Of a stretch of DNA of 64,000 bases, positions 50,643 to 64,000 are shown piece by piece (position 1 is the first letter of the stretch; each line of letters opens with the position of its first letter). Source of the DNA: Perkinsus chesapeaki (Eukaryota; Perkinsozoa; Perkinsida; Perkinsidae); assembly GCA_013115145.1 (NCBI GenBank), contig JAAPAO010000002.1, positions 1 to 64,000 of the forward strand. The letters are read 5' to 3'. A program made the translations under genes and the position numbers. The notes under the pieces are model-generated. The model ran no database searches and was not told where the DNA came from. It saw nothing but the letters and a program-made list of their open reading frames with translations.

Positions 50643-51828
50643 ATGCAACCTCCGTACTACCCCGGCGATCCCTCTGCTATGATGGGCCCGCCTGGTCATG
50701 GAATGCCACCGGCAGGACCTGATCCATATGCCATGCCGCAGCAGCAGCAGACGGGTGGCTACAGTGATCCCGCTTACTCTGAACACGTAGGCTACGGTGG
50801 TGTTGAAGGAGGGCCTGGGTCCTGGGGTGATGGTTACTACGGCGGGAGGGGCGGTGAAACAACTTCGGCATCTGGTGGTGCTGGTATTGGGCAGGCGGGA
50901 GACCATCATCATGGAGAACAGTCCTCCACCGGTTACAACGGGGGTTGGGGAGGGCCTCCCATGGGAATCAGTACAAATGGGTGGGTCGTTTTTTACTTTG
51001 CTACACCTAAAGTTGTTATGTTCCTTAACAATTCTGGTAGGGCCGTGAGCATCTAGCTTCGAAGAGAAATACTATCGCATTATAGTCGCTCAAGGCATCT
51101 TCACCCCTCACACTTTTCGTGTCTCAGGTTGGCCGAGAAAGGGCGGTGGAAGTAAACAGGAAGTGAGAGAAGGCGACTGGTAAGTTAGTCAGAATTACCG
51201 TCGAGCAAGCTGGCTCTATAAAATACGTACTCGCAGGGTTCTCAATTCAGGTTCTGCAATACATGTGGAGATCATCAATTCGCGAGGAATGAATACTGCC
51301 GCAGCTGCTTTGCTCCTAAGGGCGCTCCACCACCGGATCCCTCAAGCCCGGAATACCTAGCTGCGGTTGCTGCAGCCTATTGGCCAATGATGGGCGCCGC
51401 CTACGGTGAGCATATTGTTCTTATATCATCGTATGCGCCTTATAGGTAGCGAGGGAGCTGCGGACCCATCCGGTGCTATGTCCGGAGCGTATGGATCATG
51501 GCAGGGCTGGTATCCCACCGGCAAGGGAAAGCAAGGAAGAAGGGATGGTAATGCTGTTCGGTGTTTGGACTTTAATTTCGCGTCCTATATTTCAGGCGAT
51601 TGGGACTGCCCAGCATGCGGTGATATGAACTTCGCTTCCAGGGTTGTTTGCCGCAAATGTGGCGCTGCTCCGTCATACGGATCGGGAATGGGGGCGTATG
51701 GTGCTGGAAATATGAGCCAAGGCATTCCACCTAATATGGCTGCAACTGGCGCGAGCACGGCCAGCGCTGGTGCCTCCCGTGGGAGTAGGCCTCGATCAAG
51801 GAGCCGAAGCCGTGATAGAAGGTTCTAG
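50643..51828 (+). CDS. RNA-binding protein with two RanBP2-type zinc fingers
   Basis: Exons join in phase. The N-terminal part is rich in Pro, Gly, Tyr and Gln (MQPPYYPGDPSAMMGPPGHG and a GYGG region), like a FUS/TAF15-type low-complexity segment. Two RanBP2-type fingers follow. The first is DWFCNTCGDHQFARNEYCRS-C and the second DWDCPACGDMNFASRVVCRK-C, each C-x2-C-x10-C-x2-C with the expected aromatic residues. The protein ends in an RS-like tail (PRSRSRSRDRRF). Fingers of this type bind single-stranded GGU-containing RNA. Together with the RS tail this suggests a splicing or mRNP factor in the nucleus. The first finger has Gln in place of the usual Asn after the second Cys, which could alter base recognition. 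Confidence 0.82.
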
Positions 51829-53613
51829 CTCGTGCGGCGGAGGAATGCCCTTGAGTTGCTCCAGAGACCTTTCGTATAAGTGTAACCATTTGTCAGCACC
51901 CTCAACGATACTTTTACCTAACGATTCTGCTCGGAGTTAGAGTAGTGATCAATTCATCATGAACTTATAGTTCGGAAATCACGAAGCCTATACTGAAGCG
52001 CACGTGCAAGAACCCACGGTCAACTGGATGGTACCCCGATTCTGAGGTTACTTGACACCTGTTATGTTCTCCGAACTATATGCATTAGCGATTGTTACGA
52101 ATCAATTCCCAACTTGAAGGCTATTACTTCATCTGTCCAGTGAAAAAATTCTATGAATTGGGTTTCTGTGAACCAAGTCGACCTATCCTCGCTGGTATGT
52201 AGCATATGATATGGGGTCAACGACTCGTATAGCGAACGCAAGGGTAGTGTAGGAGGGGCTTCACATCGCTGCAGTTCGACATGCCTTATATAACTATTCC
52301 TTTGAGAATTAGTCTATCTTGGTAACCAAGACTTGGTTATCAAGCAATACAAAGTATTGTCGTTGGAGTAGAAGACGAATCAAGAACCGCAGAGGGTAAG
52401 AGGGACACCGTAAAGTGTATAGTAGGTGGAGCCCCACACTGATTCAGCCACGTAGTTAGTTCAATGTAGGGAGCGGGAAGGACCCTCTACTTGCGGGCCG
52501 CAAGGGAGAAGTTGTATTGCTGGTCCTGAATACCAAGCTGTGGGAGGGATGGCGCAAGGGAGCGCGTTGGTCTTACACGGGAATGTGTAGTGTAGCCTGT
52601 CTGACCCTAATTAGACGGCCAATCATACCACCTAGAACAGTACTAGGGAGGGTCAAACAAGCCCGAAGAGTAATGGCACTAATGATTGTATCTAACGGCC
52701 AGGCAGCAGTCGAGTAACTCGACTCGAGTTTCACCTTGAATGCGATTCCCCATCTTCACGCATAGGACCAACTCGGGCCAACCTATATCGAGATATTTCG
52801 GACGCGAAATACAGTACCGGCACAATACATTACTCGAGCGACTAACAGGGTGACTGCGCTTGACCCTTCCCCGGCACCTTAATGACGCATGATACGCCAG
52901 AATTAAGTGCCCTGGGAGAAAATCCCCATACACAGGCGTGAGTCAGGGCACTATCCCCCAAATTTCAGCTTGATATCCGATTTGAGTAACGCAAACTCGA
53001 TAACAGTGAATTTAACTGTGTAATTCACTCATTATCGTACTCTAAACGGGCGGTAGTGTTTTTACTCTAAACACAACAGTAAACATCAGAAAACATAACA
53101 CAACCGAGTCATAGGGCCACAGCAATCGATACAAGCTTATTTCCGACGGAAGCTCTCCATCAATCTTACTGATTTTCGCCCGAATCCTGATACTCGGAAT
53201 GTGCTGCTTTTGAGCTGACCACACTTAGGATAGCAGACAACTCGAAATGCGGCGATTTTCACCCAGCGCACTTCGCGTGTGTTGGCGCCACCTTACGACG
53301 TTCGCTTGCAGCTGGTGCTCCCTGGCTTCCTTTCAGTGGGGCCTATACCACTACCTCGTTGACTCTGCACTCGCTGCGCAAAGTGATTGACTAACTCAAA
53401 GATGAAGCTTGAAACATATTCATGTTAACAAGAGTCTTATAAAATAATGTAGGGCCAAATAAGGACCGAGTCAGCTTGCGGCAACCAACATAAACGCTTG
53501 GCGAACCCGAGTCAGAACTTTAAAAAGCTATCAGGTAGGTATACTCTGATATGTATCGTCGTTGCTGTTAGCATCAATTTTATTCAGAACCTAATCAAGA
53601 GCGATATCAAGCA
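51829..53613. other. Convergent intergenic region
   Basis: About 1.8 kb, one of the largest gene-free stretches of the window, between the stop codons of a plus-strand and a minus-strand gene. Open frames here are short, on both strands, and without recognisable motifs. I found no RNA gene or long repeat. Confidence 0.45.
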
Positions 53614-55374
<1,761 letters not shown>

Positions 55375-55592
55375 GAAAAATAACGCAGCACAAGCCGGAA
55401 CTGATTGACCGAAGAGAAACGAACCGGAGACACGCGAAAGGGGGGACAACGTAGCCTGGGGATAGAAAAAATCAGAAATAAGTCCATATTAAGCTCCCCA
55501 TGACTTATAACAAAAACCTAGGAGCCCCATTAGGGTGCCCTAAAAAGATGGTCAAGTAGACCTATGATATGATGTTACATGCGCCTTGGCGT

Positions 55593-57614
55593 TCATTGTG
55601 TACTTTCGTAATTATTTTCATCATTATTGGGAGCACATCTCCATGCGAGGAGCGCGCCACCACTGACAGCTACAATTAGTGTTTCTTGGCTCAACACTGC
55701 ACAGCGGGGAAGTACACCAGAATTATACGAGATCACCTCAGAATTGTGACCAGCTAATATACCTGAACATGGTGTGGCGAATAGCCAAGAGAAGGTGCTG
55801 AGAGCGTGACTATAATCAATGCCGGTGTTCCTCTAACTGAACTTCTTTCTTCCACCCTACCATTTTGAGTGAGCTCGGCTCGGAATGTAATCCTGCCAGA
55901 GGGTTTCCCCCGATACTCTGTAAAATCTACATGCCAAATATGACCAAGGCAATTCCCATCTTCTGCAATACTGTAGAAGTACCTTGTGGTGGAGACACTA
56001 TAAAGGCTGAACGGGGTCGAGAAGATCCTTACCGTCCCCCGAGCGCTGTGATTCCCCGGCACGGTCCAGCATGACCGTCATATGTTGCGAGTGCGCTCAA
56101 GGAACCAAGATCCCACAGTTGGACCTGCGAGTCGCCACGGTTCCCGCAATGGAGGCTCGAGAAAGTTACAGTTGAATCCCTCGAGGAGGTCAGACCAAGT
56201 GGGGGCTCATGAGAGTTACTGCTAGATCGCTGCATAAGTTGGACTTGAGTTATATCCTGAGCGGGAAAGACTGATTTACAAGGGCGTCGGACATCTCAGC
56301 AGGACAGAAAGATGCTATAGCCGGAAACAAGAATGATGATCACCGAATCCAGCTGCACAAGTTGGCCTGGCTCAACAGCAGACGGGAGACTCCGCTGGTC
56401 CCCATTAAGCGGCAAGGCAGCTAGCTGACCGCTGAAGGCGACGCAGAGCCACTGAGGAGCATACAACCGAGTAGCTCGGTGAGGCAGAAGAAGTTGGATA
56501 ACCAACCCCGTAATTGGCTTCGAGTGCCCCTGTTGTGTGGGCTCCCACATCAACCGAAATCGCTCCTAGACGTTGACCTGAGGACCGAGTGAGCTGTCCG
56601 AACCGGGCATATGGAGAGACTGACAAGTTCGTTGTGTCCTACCATTCAAGCTGTCCCAGATCTGCAAACCCATTCCACAAGATAATGTCACTACAGATGA
56701 CTCCGACGTGAAGCGGCACATCTGAGGCACATCTGCCGTACTGTGCGAGCACTGCGCTCTTACTATAGGCTGTCCTTCCGTGTCAATGACTAATGTCCGT
56801 AGGCATCTCCATGAATACTTGCTGGCAGCGCAATCCCACATTTTAACTGTACCGTCTTTGGCCGCAGTCGCTAGCAAGGAGCCTGATTCCGGCGATCCAA
56901 AAGAAAGAGAAAACCGCGCAGACCATCAATATTAAAGGACATGTCTGTAATGCCGTGCGAATGGTCCTGAAGGTCGCCGACTATTCGACGCTGGTCAGAT
57001 TGGAAGATCGAAATGACACCATCAGACTGGAAACAGTATTCGTAACAGGTTCTGTGAGTGCAACCTCCTACTCTTCCAACAGCAACTATGCTCGGGCATG
57101 ATGGCAGCGAGTCCATACAAGTAACAACAGGTCGGCCGGAGAGATACACCTTGCCAATGCACGGGCCCAAGGGGAGCATAGGCTGAGACTTCGCGGTGCT
57201 CAAACGACCTGACACAAGGTGGTTGAAGGATTACGTACATGATATGCGGCTCCGACTTCTCTTGGCAGCCGGAATGCTCTCAAGCTCTGCCTCTAGGTCT
57301 AGAATTCTTTTCGTTAACATTGTCGTGCAGACCCACTTCTCCTCAAGAACACCCCTGTACTTGGCAGGATCCTCGGCGCCACTTGCTATGCTAAACTGCA
57401 GCCCTATTTTGGGGTAATGTTCACTAAAGAACAGCAGCAGATAGGCATGTGAATGAATGATGCATTTAGAATGCATCACCAGCGCACTTGCTTACATAAG
57501 GTATCCTAGAATGGCACTTTCGAGGCTCCTGCGTTGATCTTCGGACAAGATCACGGGAGATGTCTCCGGCTCCGTTGACGTAGTAGATAACCCAGTGGAA
57601 AAGAGATGGCTCAT
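55593..57614 (-). CDS. LIS1: LIS1 (PAFAH1B1)-like dynein regulator
   Basis: A multi-exon minus-strand gene. Residues ~22-50 form a LisH motif (VILSEDQRRSLESAILGYLI), then a short coiled coil (VLEEKWVCTTMLTKRILDLE), exactly the N-terminal layout of LIS1. WD40 repeats follow, for example DHSHGITDMSFNIDG, LLATAAKDGTVKMWDC, SQVQLWDLGSLSALATYDGH, YFYSIAEDGNCLGHIWHV and GILAGHNSEVISY. LIS1 binds the dynein motor domain and is needed for nuclear positioning, retrograde transport and intraflagellar transport. The WD repeats are more diverged than the N terminus. The gene lies 218 bp downstream of the aminotransferase start and 175 bp from the helicase stop. Confidence 0.75.
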
Positions 57615-57789
57615 TTACAATACTCGAGGAACACGAGTGAAGTTCAGTTACAGGCTTCGACTCCCATGCCCCAGCATGGCGGGGTGTCGCCGCCCGCGAC
57701 TAGTATGCACTGAGCAAACGCCGAAGACGGAGTTTTATGTTTCCTCTCGAACAGACTTGAACACAGAACGAAGACAATTGGTAGAAACG

Positions 57790-60700
57790 TTAATCGTCAG
57801 GGACAGTATTGGCCTTAGCATGGGCCTTAGAACCACCCTCTTCAGCCAACTGACAAAAAGAAATAGATTGATCGAAAATCAGCGACCTTCGCGTAGCTCT
57901 CAAGTCGTTTGGAGGGACATTGTTTCTTACCATATCAGCATCGATAGCTGGCGAAGTCGGAGCTGGGGAGATCCCCTCAAGGGGGCTATCCAAAGATGCA
58001 ACCTGTCAGAGGAAAGCGCATGAAAACATCACCAGAATGCATTCGAAGATACCTCTTCGATATCCTTTCCAACATCCTTCTCAATCGCAGCAGCTTTAGC
58101 GGCTATGGCAGACTTCTGATATCTAAATGGATGTGCATGCCGCCTATCAGAAAGTCACGAGTTGGGTACAGCTCGTCCATCTCAGCGGCGCTGAGTTTAA
58201 ACGCGTCGCCTTCAGACTTCTGGAGTATATCGGCCGCAGCCACACTGCCAGCGGCACCTTTCTTAAGATTTTCATCTGACGAATACGCACTCGCAAAAGT
58301 GTGGATTGCAGTTACCCACCTGCGAGGAACTCGGCAGCCTCTGGTCGGTACTCCATAATCTCCTTCTGTTTCTTGTGTCGTACGAAGTAAGCCCACATCC
58401 AGCGTCGAAGGAAACCGTCAATATTACCCGGAGTGACCTGAATGACAGGCGAGGATTCTAGCGGCGCGCTCGCTGAAAGCCTTACGTTGAACAGGCGCTT
58501 CTCTTTCTGCTGCTTGACAATAAAGCTCTTCCAATGAGGGTTATTGGATAGCATCCTCTGATGCCCTGAGAAGTCATAGCCGCATCTTCTGAGCGTTCCC
58601 AACTCCACTGGTTTGCTTACCGCAAACCCAGAGATTGGTCCTTCCTCGTGTCAGGCTCACATTCATTCGTCTGACATCACGCACGAAACCAACCGAGGTA
58701 CCGTCAGGATCGGCACGGACCTGCAAGCCACAGCTAGGCTCATGGCTAATTCCAGAAATGTTTCCCCACCGTTGACACAATGACGCAGTCCTTCTCTCTT
58801 CCCTGGAACCCATCGACTGTGTTCACCTCTACGGGGCAGATCTTGCTCTCAACCATGTTGTACAGCTGTCTGAACTTCTGTCGAATCAGTCTAACCTGGA
58901 ATAACGGTAATAGCCAATCGCACATGCTCGAAGCAGTGCTTACCTGCTCTGCGTAAGGGGAGATGACAGCCAGCTTCTCACGCCAGGGCTCCTTTGGCCA
59001 GCATACTTGGAGCATCTTGAATATGTGTATAATGAAGTTGGCCTCAGCCTCGTTCGTAAGCGATGTGTAGGACTTTTCTTCTTGACCAGGGACATTGAAG
59101 AACGACACGGGGCCAAAGATCTGCCAAAGGAATGTGAAATTAGTAAGTCTCCCAAATGTTCCTACTGGTATATGGGACCAAGGATGATCCCCAACGAGCT
59201 CCATGATATTGTCAGCGTTCTTAACGCCTCCGTCGTAGAACTCCTTCGAAGGGAATTCTGCGATGGCTGGATGCATACGGAACTGTGTGCTAAGCAAGTT
59301 AACCTAAAAGAAGAAACCTGGAAGCCGGGGCAAGTCCCAACTAGTTCAAACAGATGGTTACTTGAAAGTCAGATTGCTGTAAGCGCTGGAATAGACTTTT
59401 GCCGTAGCCAAACCGCTCAGCCGTTGCGGAGAAGACTGTAGCAGGCAACTGCTTCGGATCACCGACCAACACCATTCGTTGGCAGCCCATTTGCAAAGGA
59501 ATCAGCGTTCCTGAGAAAACGTTCATCATTTCAACTTGCAGGAATTAGCTGGCATACCGAATCTTACCCATTTCAACACCCTGACTGGCCTCATCAACCA
59601 CCACAGTATCAAAGCTACCAGGATAACTGAGCAGATCCCTACCACCACTCACAGATAGGGTGGCACACACTATGACTGCTTCATTAAGGATTGACACACG
59701 ATGACTGCAAGACAGACTATGGAACGCAGAGATCCACGCACCCGTACCGATAGGTGTCCTCCTTGTTTGTAGCAGCTCCGCCAGAGGTAGCCTTCCTTCT
59801 TGTAGCCATGATAGACTCCAGAGAGTACCTTACCAAGCGACACAATGGACTACCGGAGCGGGACAGATTGTCCTACTGTTGCAATGAAGGATGCAGATTG
59901 GGTCCAAGACGGACAACATAAGGGGTGTATAATGTTCCATCTGATAGGTAAGCAGCTTCACAAAACCCCTCATAGAAGCCGATGTCTACCTCGTCCATAA
60001 ATACCCGTCGAAGTGACACGTCGAACAATCTCATCGATAGCTGCATTACTCGGCGCACATACGAGAACTTTACCTGCAAGGGTTCCGGGATTGATTGAAA
60101 CGTTCACGCCATAACCCTCACGTTTAGGCTTAGCTGTGGAAGTATTCTCCTTGAAGAGTCGCATGACATGGTCCTCCGGATACGCATCGTTGGGATTATT
60201 CGGCTGCGGTGGATACAGCATTTTCGGGGCTAAAAGACAACCCATGCTATTATTCCACTCACACCCAAAGCCCCAGTAAAGCCCTCAGAGTTTGCCCAGT
60301 AAAACCTCATACTACCCGTTTCCATCCAACTCTTGTAGCCTTTATAAGCCCATTTCATTTCCACCTTCCGGATCTCCTCAAGATTGCGTTTCCGTCGCTG
60401 TGCAAGCCGTTTCTCGAACTACAGAAAAACAATCATTCACAGCAATTTGAAAGAACAAACGAGCAACCGACCTTGGGGTCCTCCTCGACATCGCTGCTAC
60501 TGAGCTCTCCCCCATCGTCCACTATTTCCCTCGGTAGGGCCGTTGAAGCCTAACGAGAAATTGCAGCCTAGGCGAATAACAAACCGACCAGCTTACTTCA
60601 GATATGTCCGTTTCGTCCCCCTCTTCAGCATCGTCCGAATTGAGGATAGCCGAAAGGATACCGACGATGGTTGTGGTTTTACCAGTACCAGGAGGACCCT

Positions 60701-62070
60701 TCAGAACCAATGGAATTCCCTCAAAATTTACCCAAACAGTTTTATACCTGAATCAGTGTCAGCCCCTCGCTTTTAGTCGCTTCCATGATAGCATGTTGCT
60801 GCGAGTCATTATACCTAAGCAATTGTACCGAGAACGGCCTAAACGGTGATTACTTGGCTTCTATGGTCGTCTTCAGCCCCTGGGGCATTTTCAAGCGGCG
60901 CTGCTTTCTCGGGGCTGGTTTCACAACTTCTGCCTTCTTCCGGCGCTTCTTAGCTGAGAAATTTCTATGTTAAAGCCTATACGGGAAGCATGCCTCCGCT
61001 TTGCCCCACACCACCCTTCCCGCTACTACGTTGCTCGGCTCTCGGGCTAACTTCGCATTGGCCTTCCTCAACCTCGATATCATTCAACACCCATTTGAGT
61101 AAAGGTGACCTCTTCAGGGCTTGCATTGCCTGATACTCCCGATGAATTGTCGACATGGATGTTATCTAAAACAACGATGCACGAAACGAATGCGGTTCTT
61201 GTACCTTGGTTATATACCAGTCTGAGTTCCCCGCAATAGCAGCGGCAATTCGCTTACTCCGATCTCGGAATTCAAGCATGTGCTTATCAGTAGTATGAGC
61301 GCACAGCAGGTCGAGTCTAAGAAGACAGACCACCAGATGTATCAACGCTCACCCTATTACCTCAATCGAAGGGATAGCCGCCCATCCATGAAATTTTCAA
61401 CGTATCTGAACAAAAATAAACATAGCCCTCCAAGCCTTGCAGGATGGCACTTACGCTAAGGCATGCGTTGGAGTTTCCTGCAAGGGGTCCTCAACACTGG
61501 ACATGAGCACGAGATCGGAACCGCCGTATTGCTCCCGAGAAGCCTAAGTGAGGCGGTAATTTCGCGAGGTACCTTCGATTCTATGTGGATTTACCATGGA
61601 CATGCGAATGAGTTCCAAACGGACAAAGCCAGTACGCTCATTGACTATCCGGAAAGTAAGGTGAGAGAACCTAATTGAACATACCAATCGCCCTTTGAAG
61701 GCGATGGATCCAACCATACTTCTCAGTTTCGCCTCTCTCCATATGTCTAGCTCTGTCAAGCTGCGACTTCGTCTCCCGAAGGAACAGACGATAAAAGACA
61801 CTCGTGTATTCTTCAAAGGAATCAAATCTCAGCGGCACGTGTTCAAACCTGTTCCATTATGAGAACAATAAGGCACATTTCGATCCAGATGCCTTCAAGG
61901 GCTATAATACCCTAATTCGTCCTCGTTCTCATGTAGCTTCTTCAACTCGGTTTGTGTCCGGTCATCGTTTACGTCCTTGAAGAAATCCCAACTGATGAAA
62001 GTCAAGCTTAACGTTGTGCATATCAGGAGGGGCAACGAATTAACATAATCAAGTCTCACAAGCCTTTCAT
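57790..62070 (-). CDS. Sen1/senataxin-like superfamily 1 RNA/DNA helicase
   Basis: A long multi-exon minus-strand gene. The N-terminal region includes WDFFKDVNDD, VPLRFDSFEEYTSVFYRLFL and REYQAMQALKRSPLL, as in Sen1-type proteins. Helicase motifs follow in order: the Q-like RYNDSQQHAIMEA; motif I GPPGTGKTTT; Ia VLVCAPSNAAIDEIV; motif III VLVGDPKQLPATV; motif IV MLSTQFRMHPAI; motif V NTVDGFQGREKDCVIVSTV; and motif VI MNVSLTRGRTNLW. These UPF1-like enzymes unwind RNA-DNA hybrids and act in transcription termination and R-loop removal. The C-terminal ~250 residues are charged and not conserved. The proposed start at 62070 uses a tiny first exon (MKGF|WDFF) and is uncertain; the stop at 57790 is likely. 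Confidence 0.8.
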
Positions 62071-62612
62071 TCTTTATCTCTTCGCTAATGTCGTGTGACG
62101 CTCTCAATGGCTGTATGAATACATCAATCACGGAGTCATGACAATTGCTGGCTCTGTACAGTGTAATCCCCGCCCTTTATATCACCTCAATATCTCCTGT
62201 TGTAATGGGGTTAGCGATGGTGCCTGTGCGGTAGGGGCCCGCGCAGGCACTGTGGCTACGGCAGTTGGAGCACCTGCCATATTGAAGCGGCAACAAGGAG
62301 CTGCAACGAAATAATGACAATGCTCGAATAGACTGAAGACTGAAACTCAGCACAATATTGTCAGAAACGATAACGGCAATAACCGCATACGCAGCGACAA
62401 ACTGTCGGCATGTATAGGAGTTCCAACCCCAGAGGATATTAGCAGCACCTTAAGGACCCGTAAGCTCCCTGTTATAACAGCGCCTAGAAGAAATAGAAAC
62501 AACTCGCAATTCTCCCACGTACTTCACAAAGGAACGACGCGACCAAGGGCGGGCGAAAGGTATGTGCGCACGTTAACAGTCAAATCTTGCCGTCTACTTT
62601 TGTCATTCTGTT
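62071..62612. other. Divergent intergenic region
   Basis: About 540 bp between the helicase start (-) and the peptidase start (+), expected to hold both promoters. I see no coding segment. The last 30 bases before the plus-strand ATG are T-rich. Confidence 0.4.
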
Positions 62613-63976
62613 ATGCCGTTACAACATAGAGGGGATAATCATCGTGTAGTGACCATCAAGAGTATCAAGCATGGTGGTCCTAGATTCCCAGGTGTGACCT
62701 CATTCATGATTGACCAGTTGTCTGGCACTGTACCCGTTTCAGGTTCTTGGTTCGTCTCGTATTGCTGCCTTCTCGTTGCTCTCGTCATCGGGGTAAGTAA
62801 TTGTTTCTTGCCTGCCGACTACATCAAAACCTCTCAATATGCGTCTTGATCTTGCATTTAGCCAAAGGGATCGCTGATAGGGGGTCCGCCGGAATCACGT
62901 GAATCACGGTTAAGCCCGCAAAACAACACTACTCACAAGCACCTAAATTGACATTTGAAAGATCTAGTAGACATCGTGTGTGACAGTCATGCATTTCCTC
63001 TTGCTTTAAGGCGATTCTCAGGCACACTGGGTGGCTATCGGCGGGGAAGAGTTCGAAAATACTAATCTGCCGAACACAACTTTCTCTGCACAACGTGCCG
63101 TTAACGTTGTGAAGGAACTGGAGGCATGTGGGGTAGGCGTAGATAGGATGCGTCTTCTGGTAGATTTCCGCACTTACCTATTTGTCAGAACCGTGAGTCT
63201 GGAACTTATGCAGCCGAGGTTTGTGCGCCAAAGGCCATCCTTAAAGAGGTAGAGAGCATTGGCTTCTCGGAGGAGGATATCCAAATCGATAACTTCCACT
63301 CCAATGGATCCTTCTACATGTCCTTCCTCGGTGGCGTTATCGGCAACTACCGTAATATTACCAATATTGCATTCCGCCTAAACTCCAAGAAGGAGAAGAG
63401 AACGAAAGGCCGACGTTGTGCAGTTCTGGCCGCGGCCCACTACGACTCTGCCCTGGGTGTCCCAGGGATTAGCGACAATGCTATGCAAGTCGGATTGCTA
63501 ACCGAGCTTATGCGTGTGTTCAAGGCCCGAAACCTAATGTCAGACAGCGAAATAGATTTAATAGTCAACTTCAACGGGGCCGAAGAAACGCTAATGCACG
63601 CAGCTCATGGTTTTGCAAAGAGCAGCAAGTGGGCGCGGGACGTCTGTGCCATTGTTAATCTAGAATGCAATGGTGGACATGGCCGTGAATTACTCTTTCA
63701 GGTAGAACAGCTGTGTAGATTTGGTAAGGATATTCTTCGTTCAGGTGGGTAGCCATGCCCTAGTGTCTCAGTATAAGAGGGCTGCTAAGCGTCCAGCTGG
63801 CAGTAGCTTCATTCACAGCGTCTTCCAGGCGGGTGTTGTGCCGGGCGATACAGACTACCGTGTACTTCGTGACTTTATTCTGGAGAAACAGGGGCTTCTC
63901 GTCCCTGGGGTGGATTTCGCCACCATTGGCAATCAATATGTCTATCATACGAGTCTTGATGACTTTGCACATGCAT
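62613..63976 (+). CDS. M28 zinc metallopeptidase, ERMP1-like (3' truncated by gap)
   Basis: The protein begins MPLQHRGDNHRVVTIKS, with a membrane span near WFVSYCCLLVALVIG. After an intron comes TTFSAQRAVNVVKELEACG, the family's lead-in helix. A further exon reads ESGTYAAEVCAPKAILKEVE. The peptidase core follows: AAHYDSALGVPGISDNAMQV (His and Asp ligands) and NFNGAEETLMHAAHGFAKSS (catalytic/metal Glu pair). The last readable exon has VPGDTDYRVLRDF and YHTSLDDF, where ERMP1 proteins keep further metal ligands. ERMP1/Fxna enzymes are multi-span ER peptidases; the C-terminal spans would lie beyond the gap. All core metal-binding residues seen are intact, so an active zinc peptidase is likely. 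Confidence 0.85.
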
Positions 63977-64000
63977 NNNNNNNNNNNNNNNNNNNNNNNN
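63977..64000. other. Run of N (assembly gap or window padding)
   Basis: The final 24 positions are undetermined bases. They cut the M28 peptidase gene just after its YHTSLDDF exon block. Confidence 0.99.

Overview
This window looks like nuclear DNA from a flagellated protist. Its genes are broken by many very short GT-AG introns, mostly about 42-60 nt. All three standard stop codons close real genes, which argues against ciliates with reassigned stops. It also encodes cilium and dynein proteins: IFT54, LIS1, a Dpy-30/adenylate kinase array and an ASH-domain protein. The overall style resembles a perkinsid alveolate (Perkinsus-like). That assignment is inference only; no database search was possible.

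Layout: 1-3.9 kb holds no gene I can support. From 4.1 to 15.3 kb, on +, lie a PHR-domain protein, a CELF-like two-RRM protein, the Hsp90 co-chaperone TTC4 and an ~1,815-residue protein with a C-terminal ASH-like domain. From 15.8 to 18.8 kb, on -, are an intronless membrane-anchored purple acid phosphatase and the complex III hinge subunit. From 19.6 to 25.0 kb is a multi-domain adenylate kinase.

25.2-35.7 kb is the most distinctive stretch. It holds an intronless fusion of a formyltransferase-like domain with a DegT-type aminotransferase. Next come two tandem group II PLP decarboxylases, the first with its catalytic residues lost. A convergent carnosine-synthase-like ATP-grasp ligase follows. 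Together they could be a small eukaryotic metabolic cluster making a decarboxylated amino acid and then a dipeptide-like product. This is inference.

From 36 to 51.8 kb are a short mitochondrial-looking membrane protein (-), a minimal NBR1-type FW-domain protein (+), PUS7/TruD (+), IFT54 with a tRNA-Asn gene inside one intron (+), ribosome biogenesis factor NSA2 (-), an AGFG-like ArfGAP (-) and a two-zinc-finger RanBP2-type RNA-binding protein (+). From 53.6 to 62.1 kb, on -, are a class III aminotransferase (ETNPPL/AGXT2 type), LIS1 and a Sen1-like helicase, about 200 bp apart. An M28 (ERMP1-like) peptidase on + runs into an assembly gap at the right edge.

Exon joins were made by hand from reading frame, splice dinucleotides and family similarity. 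Where exon coordinates are given, the phases were checked. Other gene limits are approximate.
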